DNA of 64,000 nucleotides from positions 3,187,263 through 3,251,262 of the forward strand of contig CM073330.1 in NCBI GenBank assembly GCA_037043015.1, read 5' to 3'. This DNA comes from Bryum argenteum. Taxonomy: Eukaryota > Streptophyta > Bryopsida > Bryales > Bryaceae. Each line of letters begins with the position of its first letter. Position 1 is the stretch's first letter. The position numbers and the translations under genes are program-made. The notes under the pieces are model-generated. The model saw only the letters and a list, made by a program, of their open reading frames with translations, searched no databases and had not been told where the DNA came from. This document shows, piece by piece, positions 13,000 to 25,297 of this stretch.

Positions 13000-15776
13000 A
13001 CAGTAAGTTGCCAGAATTATTCATCGGTAGTATTGAGTTACTTAGTTTAAGTAGGCTTTATTGATAGGTTATAATGAATCTTGGTTAAACTTATGAGTGT
13101 TCAATTACTTTGAGGAAAAGTGAGCTGGGGCTGTTGAATCTGTTGGCTTTTGATGTTGCACTGATGTAATCTGAAAATGGTATCAGAAATTTTTACAGTG
13201 AGCTTGATTATGAATTTGTGAGTGAACTTGGTCTCTTTTGTAGTGGAATTTGCATATGGATGCTTTACATGGGGAGTCAAGTTGCAAAAATCCCTCTCAT
13301 GTGATTGGTTCATTTTTTGTTCATGTTTTGAACTTTGGAAATTGTAATGCCTTGCATTCCATGTCTGGAGGGATACATTTCATGTTGTGAAGCTCACACA
13401 GAAGTAACATAATCTTCAAAATCTTCATAGTCAAGTTACATAAGGTTCATCTTGGTAATTGAAGTTTGTCCTAATCTTTACCATCATAGTCCACCCAACT
13501 ATGTAGTACTGCTCCAATTTCCCTTGTCTGGTTGGGTTATCAACATTGCGAATGGACACATCATTCACGCTGGCCTCTTAGAATGGGACCAAAGTTTCTA
13601 TCCTTTGTCCTAATTTGTAAAACCAGATTCCTACTTTGCAGTCCTTTTCAAGTGAGAAAGTACGCTACCCATGTGCGTAATTGGAGACCTTATACATAGA
13701 TAACCGAACATGTTTCTAGTGTGTTGAATTCCATGTATACATTTGATGCTCTTGGATAACCGATTTCCAATGAACAAGCACAACAATCAAGCATCATTTA
13801 ACCTCGAAGAGTCCAATCAACCATTTTATGGTCAATTCCAAATTTATGAGGTGCTTGCCTTATTTTGTTCACTCCCCTAAGGTTGTGAATTTGAGAAAAT
13901 TTCTTCTACCTTTAATCATGAATGGCAACATTTAAATTTTTCAACTTTTCCAACTCTTACCACATCATGTTGGTTTTCTTTACTAATTGCATATTTCAAA
14001 TCTTGTACTACCTTCGTTGAGCACCTTGTTTGCAAATAATAGCAAACCGATCCAATATGAATGCTTCTTACTCATGCATAAGCGTATTCCATACCAAACT
14101 CAATTCATATTGCAAACACTACATGCAATATAGAGTTTGACTATAAGTCAACATATTTGATCAAGTACACAAGAAGTGCGAAGTACTTTATTTATCGGTT
14201 TGTTTGGCAACCCCTGTCTAGGACATTTGGAGGTTAAATAGAATCAAACGCAGTACACAGTAAAAATTGTTTCTCGTTTTGAGATCAAAGCTTATGAGGT
14301 ACCAAATTAGAACCGAAAACATTAGGTGCTTCATAAGTTTTGTATTAGAATAATATTGTGTGCACGTCGATTTCATCATAACTATAAACCTCAATTTTGT
14401 TAAAATGACGTTTTTCCCACTAAAATGGCGTATTTTTGGGTGAAATAAACAAAACAAGTGCCATATGATTTTTGTGAGTTTTGAACCTTAAAGGACAATA
14501 TCTCTGAAATGCAATTCAAAAACATTGTTGTTTCTCGAAGGCCGTTCAAGAAATATTTACCCCTTTGACAAAATATTTCTAAGAAGCTCTTCAAAAACAA
14601 CAATGTTCTTGAACTAGACTTTAGCAATATGGTCCTTTGATCGGTTTTTAAAGGTCAAAAATCATCAAAATGTGTCATATTAGGGAATACTTGGTGATAT
14701 TATAGAAAGCAATTGATAAAATGGAGGACATGTGTGACTTTAAAAAACATGCCATTTAACATGCACAAATATTTTTGAACTTTTGTTCAAAAATTTGCTT
14801 CTAAAAGATTTTAGAACTCTGGCCATAATGGCACATGCAATCATGCGGTTTTGGCCGAATTAAGGTTATATGACTTCTTTTCATGTCAATGCTTTTGTGC
14901 AATAATCTTTATGTGTAGGATTGGTTTGGTTTTATAGAGTTTTATTATTAGAATGTGTCCTATTGTAAGCAATATTATTATGTAAATATTTGAGTATCAT
15001 TCATGTAATGAACAAATTGTTTAAAATATATGATGTAAATTAAGTTCTTTCAAGAGATTTGGAAGTTTTTAGTATCAGCACACGTGAGTCCCTCAATCAT
15101 TTACACCACTGAACAACACTTTTTTGTAAATCATCTATTTGCCTAAGATAACGAGCGATAATTACTAAATATAAGGTACGAGATATATTACGATATTCAC
15201 AATCAAGAATAGAACTATAATTACATAATCTATAATATCTATTCTTTAAAACTAAATATATATAAACCAACTCGACATATTATGGTTTTTACATTGGTAT
15301 CATTTAGCAACTGGATATTGTAAAAGCTCAAAATAGATATGAATAAATATTTAGGACAAGATAGAATTAGACTTCTTTCAAAAAATCTTAACGATATACC
15401 ATAAAATTTGCATTTACTTAAAAGTATAAACTATTTTTTCATTTGGATGCTTTAATAAGCTTCTATATGTATAGAAAAAGAGTTATGATTTGGTTTAATT
15501 CTAATCATTGTTATGAAGAATCACAATAGTAAGTGCATAAGTTGGATATTAGTTTTAAAGAATAGATCTTATAGATTATGGTTTGAATTCAAGATTTAAA
15601 TTTTATAACAAGAATTGAGTTTTCTATAAAGGCTTAATCTGTCAGTGATTTGTATTTCATAACTACTGATTGTAAGTATCTCCTTCAAGGCTTCAAGCAT
15701 ATGTTATACGCTAATATATATGTTTATGATAAGGTAGCTTCAACTCTTCATTTAATCACTTGAAGGAGATTGGGAA

Positions 15777-15779
<3 letters not shown>
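13000..15779. other. Intergenic DNA, no gene seen
   Basis: This stretch begins with the 3' UTR of the COBRA-like gene. The rest is AT-rich, with only short random ORFs and no exon chain. I see no transposon ends or long repeats in it. Confidence 0.5.

Positions 15780-15853
<74 letters not shown>
15780..15853. repeat. (TA)n microsatellite, about 37 units
   Basis: An uninterrupted TA run is followed directly by ACTAGTGGGACTGTGCC. Its exact length should be treated as an assembly estimate. Confidence 0.95.
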
Positions 15854-15854
<1 letters not shown>

Positions 15855-15894
15855 TAGTGGGACTGTGCCGTTGAGCACGTTCAAGGTGCTTGAT

Positions 15895-15930
15895 TGAGCG
15901 GTTGGTTGAGCGGTTGAGCGGTTGAGCAGG
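15895..15930. repeat. Short GAGCGGTT tandem repeat
   Basis: Four imperfect copies of a GAGCGGTTG/GTTGAGC motif follow the (TA)n tract by about 40 bp. No coding or RNA feature is evident. Confidence 0.7.
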
Positions 15931-17034
15931 AAGTGTGGATACAGGAGGCAAGTCTCCACGACGGATTCCAGCGCGGAACCGTCGTGTGAGACAAAGCCTC
16001 CTATATTGTAATATATATATAGATTAGAAAGAGAAGGTTAAAAACATCGGAAAAAATAATGGAACTCAAAAGCATGCAATTTAAGGGAATAATGAAAGGA
16101 ATATTTGGATTAAATTCTAATAGCGTCTCTATCATCCCTATATAGTTGGTGGTCAATATTTACTAGATTCTTTGAATCAGAGTTTTTGGATTGGTTGGAT
16201 TGCATCTACTCTTACCACATGGATTACTTGATTTTTTTTATTTTTTTGTCAAATTTACACGAAACGTCACCTATTATTTGGATATGCATTAAGCACAAAA
16301 AGGACAAAAACGATTTTAGGTGAAACTACCTTATGTTTGCGATAATCGCGGAAGGAAGACCTCCAAAACAATCATGGCTCGCACATACATGAAACGTTCA
16401 TGGGAGGTGCAATATAGAACAATCATGGCAGACATGGCGGACATGGTGGGCATGGAGAGCACGTGTGTTCAACTTGCAACTCTGCACCTTCATTCTTCAA
16501 ATAACAACTTATTTCTCCATTGCGATTGTAGTTGTGAGTTCTCGATTTGTTCTTAATGCTTATTGTATATTTGTTGTGATGGTTCAGCTTTCATTCTCTA
16601 GATTGCATTCTAATCTCTCCACTCATCGTTACATTTGTATCGTCTTGATTTTTTAATATTGCTAAACGTTTGTTGATTGTGATAGCTCTGGCACAAATTG
16701 GTGCTTTTTGTGCCGCTATGGGAGGAAACAAGCAGAAGAAGGTTCATGTTTGGATTCATTTGGAGGACATAGGTTCATTGCAGCGGGACACAACTGCACG
16801 ATTGTGCCTGAATTCGCCGTTGTTGTTGAGGTGTACAATGTAATCTCAGTACTTCATAATCTATGAATGCAATGGTATAATGTTTTTGTGTAACACAATG
16901 CAATCATGGCAGTTTGTTTTAAGTGGTTTGTAAAGTGATTTGAGTACAAAATGCAAGTTACGATCGAGGGTGATTGAATATGCAGGGCCAAGGTTCAATG
17001 CTTGACATGAAGGTTTCTTATCTTAGACTCAAAC

Positions 17035-17900
17035 AATGCATTCCACGGTCACACACTTAAAGTTTCAAACCAGTGCGCAACTGTATGTACACATTAAAAG
17101 TTTCACGTACTCAAAGTCTAGAACAGAAGCGCACCCACGGAGGTAATACACCAAAAGTCTCAATGCACTCCGTGCCTTGTGGTTACGCACTCAAAGTCTC
17201 AACAAAGTGCACCCCGAGATTACGCACTCAAAATCTCAAGCTAATGTGTAGCGCAACCTAAGGTTCTGCATTCAAAGTTTCAAACCAGTGCGCAACCAAC
17301 GGTTACACACTAAAAGTTCCACACAAAGTCTAGAACAAAAGCGCGCGCGGAGGTTACACACTCAAAGTCTCAACGGAGTGCGCCATGGGGTTACGCACTC
17401 AAAGTCTAAACGTAGTGCGTGCCCTTGGGTTACGCACTCAAAGTCCCAATGCAGTGCGCGTTCGTAGCGCTATTAGAAAAGAGACGGGTTTGCAAGATTA
17501 CGAAAGTTGCTTTTGTGTAAGCGTTTCTGAACTCTAGCAACGTTTTGGAACTTGCTTAAGCAACATTCTCAGGAATATAAGCAAAGGAAAGTAAGCAAAG
17601 TTTTGAAGTAGATTATAAAAGGTTTCTTGGTGATTTGATGATGTTACTAATTTTCTTGAGAACGTTGCTTAAGCAAGTTCCAAAACGTTGCTAAACTTGA
17701 ACAACGTTTGAGAAAAAAACATTACAAACCCCCTCAAATTGTAGTAGTGGGGGTTACACACTCAAAGTCTCACCGCAATGCGCAATGCAACTCAGGATTA
17801 CGCACTGAAAGTCGCAACGTAAGTACACAACCCTGAGTTACGCACTCAAAATCTCAACCTTGTGCATAGCGCAATTCAAGATTGCGCACTCAAAGTCATT
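17035..17900. repeat. Diverged minisatellite array (TTACGCACTCAAAGTC family), interrupted by a MITE
   Basis: About twelve to fourteen degenerate copies of a 35-45 bp unit are present. The core is GGTTACGCACTCAAAGTCTC, followed by AACG.AGTGCGC. They occupy 17035-17465 and resume at about 17758-17900. The gap is filled by the fold-back element at 17471-17757, so the array is older than that insertion. No open frame runs through it. Confidence 0.85.
17471..17757. mobile_element. CACTA-like MITE inserted in the minisatellite
   Basis: The left end is TATTAGAAAAGAGACGGGTTTGCAA. The right end, read in reverse, is CACTACTACAATTTGAGGG, with GGGTTTGTAATG next. Inner arms at about 17531-17572 and 17655-17696 are inverted copies of each other, sharing GCAACGTTTTGGAACTTGC and GCTTAAGCAAC. 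CACTACTACAA resembles the conserved CACTA terminus. I could not define a clean 3-bp target duplication. It has no coding capacity. Confidence 0.7.
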
Positions 17901-18049
17901 GCGGGCAACCCAAAACCTTGTATCATCCATGTTTTCCACATTTCGAGTGCTGAAAGTCTTCTTCCTTCGTGATCAAGTAATTCCGAAAACATGACTACAA
18001 AATGTAATTGTGGTATTGTAGAGCCATGCTCATATAGTTGGTTGTGTCA

Positions 18050-18559
18050 ATGAGGAGGATACCATTCCAATGTTTGGAACTTGTTTCCAACAACAGAATG
18101 AGGGCATACATGCTCCTTATGAAGTCAAAACTCTCGGATTTGCACCCATTGCTAGGCTATGGGAGAATTGTGGTTATCGTGATATCCAACAAACGAGGAC
18201 AAGCACCCGCCATAGCCACACCATGCACGGTCACTAGCACCATCGGCCAAGCTGATGCCGATCCTACACTCGAAGAGGTGATTGCCAATGTATATGTTCT
18301 GCCAAACCGAATGGACTTGGAGTCGTCCATGCGCACGAGTGTCTCCAAGGACCCCGGCCACGAGCTTGTACCCGACAGTTATTACATCTTCACATCTACA
18401 AATTTTCTATTGTTATACAGGTCCTTGCTTCATGCATTTGCATTTCTTCTTGGAGTATTCATGATGCAATCATCATCATGCAATTATCCTCTCGATATTC
18501 ATGTGAAGCAAATGCCACGAACTCTTCCACTAAAGGTTATCAGGTTACTAAACTTTTGA
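18050..18559 (+). other. Unrecognised 169-codon ORF between two MITEs
   Basis: An ATG at 18050 opens a 169-residue frame lacking a recognisable domain. A middle segment (CTVTSTIGQADADPTLEEVIANVYVLP) faintly recalls the C-terminal region of plant En/Spm transposase-associated proteins, and CACTA-like MITEs lie on both sides. The resemblance is weak and there is no support from splice sites or codon pattern. It may be a transposon relic or chance. Confidence 0.2.
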
Positions 18560-18660
18560 CCTCTCTTCCACTTGTTCAAACAACACGCAACCCGTAAGCT
18601 AAAGATTTCCCTTTCAACGTTCAAAGCAGCGTGTAGCCCAATCGATGGCCTGGCAGAGAG

Positions 18661-18829
18661 GTAAAGTAGTAAAATCAATTCATATTCAACTAGATTATAA
18701 ATAACGTTACTTGGTAATCTAGTAATGTTGCTTATTTTCTTGAAAACATTGCTCAAGCAACATTTGTCGAGCTAAAGTTGAGCAACATTTGAGAAAAAAA
18801 CTTTGCAAACCCTCAGATTGTAGTTGTGA
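18661..18829. mobile_element. Truncated relative of the CACTA-like MITE
   Basis: The segment follows the right half of the 17471-17757 element: AGATTATAAA, TTTCTTGA.AAC.TTGCT, GAGCAACATTTGAGAAAAAA, then CAAACC and CAGATTGTAGTTGTG. The last motif is CACAACTACAATCTG on the other strand. The left terminal repeat is absent, so this copy looks truncated at its left end. Confidence 0.6.
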
Positions 18830-20973
18830 CATGCCCGCAATGCCAGCAGCAACAACAACGTAGTTTGAGGACTCCTAGTACCCGACATGAAGACCCCAGC
18901 CGTGCTTAGGAGCAGTGGGTAGACGGATCGGTGCCTCACCGTAGACAGCGGGGAAAGGGCATATGGGTAATTTCCGAGTGGCTGAAGCTACAAGAATCGA
19001 TTGTAGAACACACACGCAATGACTAGTAACACACGCTTATGTTACTTTCAGAGAGGCTTGCGGATGCTTATTGGATTACTACAAAAATAGTTTTGTTAAA
19101 ATCCGGCGAGGAAGGGGCTGATTTGTAAGCGCCGTGGTTTCTCTAAATATCAGAAGATGGAAGTTCCGTCATTCTATTGAGATACTTCTCAAATGAAATG
19201 GTGACTGTATGTCTCGAATCAAAATGATTATGTTTCTATTATGTGAATAAATCATATTCAAGTTGATTGTCATAATACAATACTCCTCTATGACAACTTG
19301 CCTCACATTATTGATGAGTTTGGATTTAGTGCTCATGTTACAGAAAGTTTCACTTTCTTTGGGTAGTGAAGGTTTAGACCCCTTTTACTTCATTACAGAT
19401 TAGATAGTTACTATTCTAAGAAACTTAACCGTACTGCTCTAATCTAAACACGAAGGTCTTCATATTGTTTTTTGAATAAAAACTTCATAACAGTTAGGGA
19501 ATTCACAATTTATAACACATCTAAGTTTCTCACATTCAAATCCCCTTGGGTCTTTAGGGGTTAGGGGTACACACAATTGAGCAATTAAGTGACAATGTGT
19601 TATGTCCCCAAGCTCTAACCCACATTTTAAGTGATCATGTTCGCACTCCGCACTCTATGATCGCAGGCATCCCAATACCGTCCAAATGGAGGTAACGTAA
19701 ACCCGTGCTCCGACGACCGTGGTCTCCTTCCGCCACGTCCATCAATGTCCTCCATAGAAAGCAGCCAGCCACAATGCGATTTTCGATTCCCCGCTTTTCA
19801 TAAGCTTTCACGAATCGGGGCGCGTGGTGTGCACTAGATTTGGCGGTGTCAAATTTCTCACACCAAAAAATCGGCCAATTGCGTCGAAAGAAAGATTCAA
19901 AAAAGCTCCGATAGAATCTCCCGCTAAGCTCATTCAATTTGCTCTTCCGAATGTGCTTCCACTTCGAACTCCACGAAATTTCGAAGATGAGCTTTGGAGG
20001 TTTGGCGATGCCTGAATCTCGGTGCGTGTTCTTCTTGACGGTTGCATTGGCATACTAGCTCGTGTGCATCTCAGACAATACGAGCTGAGTTCGTGCATTT
20101 GAAACTTCACTATACGTATGCTATTTTTTGAGCATTTTTGTTCGCTGTATGCTGTGTGAGCCGGAGCTTGGACGTTGAGAATTTCGTTGAATTTCGTCGT
20201 TTCATTTTTTTATGGCTGCATTGGCATACTCGCTAGTGTTGAATCTCTTACAAATTTGCGAATCTTTGAGGATCAAACTTAGCTCGAGCTCTTCGTCGTT
20301 TCGTGCTGAATTTTATGCATCTGCATTCGCAATTCCACTTTGCTTTTCGCCTCCTCGAGCATTCTTGTTCTCGTTATGCATAAAGCGGGGTTTCGGAGAT
20401 TGGGAATTCCGTTGCGTGATTGTTTGACGGCTGCATTGGCATACCAGCTAGTGTTGATTCTCTTACAAATTTGCGTCAGTTGCTGTGAAAGAATGCAAAT
20501 TTAGTTTTGTTCGTAATGATTCACTGCGGAATTACTGGCGACCTTGAACGTTTTAGATCTAATTGCAAGTCTTTTTCTGAATTAGGTCACGTTGTGTTTC
20601 CAATCGAGAGTACAGAGCTCTTGTTTGTTGGTGGTTAGTGTTTGTATTTTCTGTCTCTAGGCCTCAGATGATGGGCAGGTGCATGCGATTGTGTACGAAA
20701 ATGCGATTGTGGAATTCTGAATTGGAACTTTTTTGTTTTGACTTTGTGAAGTTTTTGTATGAGCTGCAGAAGTCTGATGAAGGTAGTACTCGATCAATTT
20801 ATACAGACAACTAGTATGAAGTGGAGTCTCGACCTGTATCTGCAATAACAGTAGTATTATTGCACTTAGCGTCGATGCTGATCGTCTTCTGTTGTTAACA
20901 ATGCAGGAGTCAGGAGATTGATGAACATGTTGGATGCGACAGTGACCGATAATTGATCGCACAGAACTAGGAA
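18830..20973. other. Intergenic DNA and probable MATE gene 5' region
   Basis: No coding exon is supported. The right part (20.0-20.97 kb) is less AT-rich, carries the three-copy repeat listed separately, and probably contains the promoter and leader of the MATE gene. Confidence 0.4.
20037..20480. repeat. Three imperfect copies of a GCATTGGCATAC repeat upstream of the MATE gene
   Basis: GACGGTTGCATTGGCATAC occurs at 20037, ATGGCTGCATTGGCATAC at about 20213 and GACGGCTGCATTGGCATAC at 20427. The second and third continue with GCTAGTGTTGA and CTCTTACAAATTTGCG. Spacing is about 175 and 215 bp, so these are diverged tandem duplications in the promoter/leader region. Confidence 0.75.
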
Positions 20974-23900
20974 ATGGAGAATTTTGTACTTAAAAGTTGC
21001 AGTGTCCTTCCCGTCCGTAACGACATTCGAACTGTAGCTTTGAGAAAACGATCATCATTGAGGTGCCAATGTCCGCGTGGTTTAGTTGTCTACAATCAAC
21101 AACGTATTTGTAGAACGATATCCAGTAGTCATTCGCTTAGAAGTAATAGTAGAAGAAGGATCGGTAAACGATGGACGTCCAATACTGTGAAGTATACTAC
21201 CTCCTCAGGGAGGATAAAACCAGGAAGTGTAAGAATGGGGCTAGGCTCGGACACCGGCAAAGAAACTCACGCTTCACGTTCAACCTGGAATTACACGGAC
21301 AACATACGGTGCGTTCTAACTCTTCTCGTAAGTGCTTCTTGGTCATTTTTCTGTGCACCCTCTAAAAGGTCTAACCTATTCCTTTTGTTTGTCCTATCAG
21401 CAATGTTTTCAAAGCAGACGAACTGGGCATGGAAATTGCTTTGATTGCTCTGCCGGCAGTGGTAGCCTTGGCAGCTGATCCACTTGCATCATTGGTGGAC
21501 ACAGCATTTGTCGGACAAATAGGTACTTGCTTTTGTGAAATGCGTTCAGGGAGCTAATGCTGGGTATCGTCTCTTTGCTAATCGGGAGAAGTTGTGACAG
21601 ATTGCACCATATTACTCTACTTGTGATGATGTAAGGGCGATAAGTTCTCACATTACTATTCTGGTGACTGATTGAGTAGTCTTACTGATATGGCTCTCAT
21701 GAACCCTTATTACCTCTTTTTTCTTGCTCAAGGCCCGGTGGAGCTGGCAGCTGTGGGAGTTTCGATATCAGTTTTCAACCTAGTGTCGAAGATGTTCAAC
21801 ATTCCTTTATTAAACGTCACGACGTCATTCGTGGCAGAAGCCGCCTCTGAAGAGTCGTCTGGTGTCGACACTCTCGTGAACTCTGAGTCTTCTCCTTTGC
21901 TTAGTGTAGATGGTATGTACTCGCGCATGGTATCTGTCATTCTCTAAGATTTAGTAAGAACACGGACGTTTTTTCTCCTCTTCATTTCGCTGGTTCTTGC
22001 CACATCTTTGAGAGCGCAGAATCTTCCTTAAAGTTTATGTTGCATTGTGCTCCCTCGTATGAAATTTAAAGATTTCAATCTATTCTGATTATCTATTCTG
22101 TTGAAGTTGACAGAGGACAATCTCTATGTTTTTGTTTTTTCAGATAGTGAGGTTTTAAAAGATCCTATTGCAAAAGTCACTGGTGAAAAGAAAATATATT
22201 TCTCAGCAATCTCGTCTGCTTTGGTGCTTGGCACCGCCCTTGGAGTTGGAGAGACATTCGTTTTATCCTTTGCAGCAGGGCCTGTATTGGACGCTATGGG
22301 AGTAGGCGCGGTAAGGTATCTTGCCCAACTCACCTTGCATAGTGAATGTAAGGCTCATACACGATCTGATTGTCCTCCATGTTTCCAACTTCTGTACATG
22401 CCAACCCTCCCGAGGCAATGATATCTACGTCTATTGCACATTTTTGTGCTCTAGCTTCATTCTTAGGTTAACCTTCCGCTTGCGCATGCTTGCCGAAGTA
22501 TCAAATTTAACTTTTTTTTAATAGGAGCATTTACACAGCTCGATTTGTGTTACTCCAGTCATTGGATATTTGTGCTTCTCCTTCGTCGGTATTGTGCCTG
22601 CAATAGTAGGTGGTTTTGAACAATGGCAGTACGCCATAGTTAAGCTTGCTACTTTCACCAGCTTCATCTATATTTTGCAGATATCATCTTTATAAGATTC
22701 TTATAAACTTGATTTTGAATGCAGACATCACCTATGCATACTCCAGCTATGGACTACTTGTCTTTGCGTAGTCTTGGTGCACCTGCCGTGGTGATTGCTC
22801 TTGCCAGTCAGGGCGTTTTTCGCGGTTTCAAAGATACAAAGACACCATTGTATGCCAGTGGTAAGATGCGTACTATGTTGAGTGGATTATAGAACTTAAC
22901 CACCTCAGTTGTATTGATACAACCGTGCATTATGACTGCAGTTGCGGGCAACTTTGTCAACATTGTTTTCGATCCCATTTTGATGTTCGTTCTCGGGCTC
23001 GGAGTCGGCGGGGCTGCACTTGCAACAGTAGCATCAGAGTAAGGAAACACCTACTGAGCCCGAAGTTGTTCACTCGCTACTATTGGTTGTAATTGCTCCT
23101 TGCTTTGTGTACTAGAATCAAGTTGCACACGTGATCAGTAATATTCTCTTATGGCAGGTATTTTATTGCAGTTCTTCTTTTGTGGAAATTAAGTAAGCAC
23201 GTAGTTCTATTACCAGAACGGTGGGAAGACTTATCTTTCGATCGCTTCCTGACATCTGGTGCGTCAATGCATATCGTCAGTATCTATGGTCACAAGAATG
23301 ATCTTTTGCAGTAGGAAGTTGTTGCCCAGTATTAGACGTCATTTTTTTGAGTCTAGTTTCTTGTGATCATGATGGTACAAGGTACATGCAAGTCCGCCTA
23401 ATAGTAGCCAACTTCAACTGGCAGGTGGGTTTTTGATCGGACGAACCATTGCGCTGCTCCTAGTTTTTACGGTGGCTACATCTATGGCTGCTAGACAAGG
23501 GGCTATACCAATGGCTGCTCATCAAATATGTATGCAGATCTGGCTAGCAATATCACTTCTTTCAGATTCTCTAGCACTTGCCGGTCAGGTGAGGAGACCC
23601 AAATTCTTCGAAGTTATATTTCAACTACGTGCTATTAGAAATTGCATCATAGTGTGTTGTCATAAAGGAACTCTTGTTCTCGTTCTGTTTCACAGTGTGA
23701 GAACCATTCAGCCTCTAATAGGATAGTTTGACTATTTATGATGACTATGTTGCATTCACATGTGTCTTTGCCATCTGCACAACTATCCGTAAGATATTCA
23801 TTGATGTTATGATGTTCTGGTTTCGTAGAAGCGAAGTGTCACAATTGGAAACATCAGTTGGTTTGCTTTCTGACTTGATATAGGACGATGTTTGTTCAGG

Positions 23901-25297
23901 CCATCATTGCTGGGGCCATCACGAAGAAAGACTACAAGCTTGTCAAGGAAGCTTCCATTCGAGTATTGCAGGTAAACATTTAAGCTTCAGGACGAATGTA
24001 TGCATTTCGACTTAGCAGTAGGCAAGCTTTATGTCAGTTGAATTTGAAAGTGCTTTTCTATTTCCGCGTGTTCCTAATTCGTACATGCAACTTCGCATTC
24101 TAGTGCCTACACCGACGTTCTCACTGTACTCAATGTTGAACCTGAAACGGCGAACGCACTCTTTGATTGAGATGCAAAGGTATAGAGTTTGTGTCCATTT
24201 CTAATTGTGAGTTCCTCCGTGTGAATGCAGATTGGATGTGGTCTTGGAGTCTTTTCGGCCTTAGTTCTTGCATTAGGAATGCCAACTTTCTCAAGGCTTT
24301 TCACCAGTGATGAATCTGTGTTGCTTTATATCAAACTGCTTCTCCCGGTATGACGTCCAATCCTTCTCAGTCAAATATATTTCGGTATCCATTCCATCAG
24401 TCACATGAAGAGCTTGTCTGTTTTCTCTTATACTGTCTTTTATACCTTCATAGCTAAGTTCAACAAGCGGGAATGAAATTCTGTTTTATGGCATCTGGAG
24501 GACCACAACCCGAAACATACAGCAAGCAAAAAGCGAGTATACAAACATAAAAATAAGTCTTATTGACTACTTGAAATTCATTTGCCGTTTTTTGTTGCAG
24601 TTCGTTGCTTTAACACAACCAATCAACGCGCTAGCTTTTGTCTTCGATGGCCTTCATTACGGAGTATCAGATTTCGAATATGCAGCTGTATCAATGGTAA
24701 ACACTTCAAATCATCTTAAAAGCTTCCATTCATGACGCAGAGCTGAGACAATCCTCTAAAGGGGAGTATCTAAGGATGTGGACCTTCCTGTTTGTTGAAT
24801 TAATGTTCCTGGACTACATCTATGTATCTGCAAATTCTGATTCTACTGAAGCTCTGTGCAGATGGCGGTGGCTGCACCCTCATTATTAGTCCTATTATAC
24901 TTGCCACAGTATTGGGGCATCTCCGCAGTATGGGCTGGCCTTACTACTGTCATGACTCTTCGCATGCTTGCAGGATTCTGGAGGTAAATCCAAAAATCTT
25001 GAATGCATTTGATACATGTAAGCAGTTGGTCACTGTGTTATCCTCGTAGAAGGTGTTGATAATTCATAAACCCGTGACACTGCTTTTCTGCGTGAATCTT
25101 CCTGAAGTTCCTTGAATGATGGCTTATCAAATGATACTCCATGTAGTATCTGAAGGATCCCGCAAATTATGCTCTGTTTAAGTGATGCATAACGACATAC
25201 GTGACTGACTTGGTTCGTTTTTTGCAGAATGAATTCAACTGAGGGGCCTTGGCGGTTTTTGAATGAGAATATGAATGAGGTCGAAGTGGAGCCGTAA
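20974..25297 (+). CDS. MATE-family efflux transporter with plastid-type N-terminus, 13 exons
   Basis: Spliced model: 20974-21308, 21401-21522, 21733-21912, 22144-22310, 22725-22860, 22942-23038, 23158-23258, 23425-23588, 23900-23971, 24231-24347, 24601-24696, 24862-24983, 25228-25297, giving 592 residues. All junctions are GT-AG with consistent phases. Residues 1-110 are rich in Ser, Arg and Thr with few acids, as in a chloroplast transit peptide. The MATE core then begins: ALPAVVALAADPLASLVDTA, GPVELAAVGVSISVFNLVSK, NVTTSFVAE, GVFRGFKDTKTPLYA, QICMQIWLAISLLSDSLALA. A hydrophilic Ser/Glu loop (exons 3-4) follows the first helices. These motifs place it in the plant DTX branch with FRD3, EDS5 and the plastid DTX44/45 types, whose known members move citrate or salicylate precursors. 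The substrate here cannot be told. It converges on the mannosidase gene. Confidence 0.93.

Noticed and set aside
15748-15959. Ile/Tyr-rich ORFs on the minus strand
   Set aside because: They are translations of the (TA)n microsatellite.
19635-19937. 100-codon minus-strand ORF
   Set aside because: No recognisable motif, overlapping open frame on the other strand, and no exon partners.
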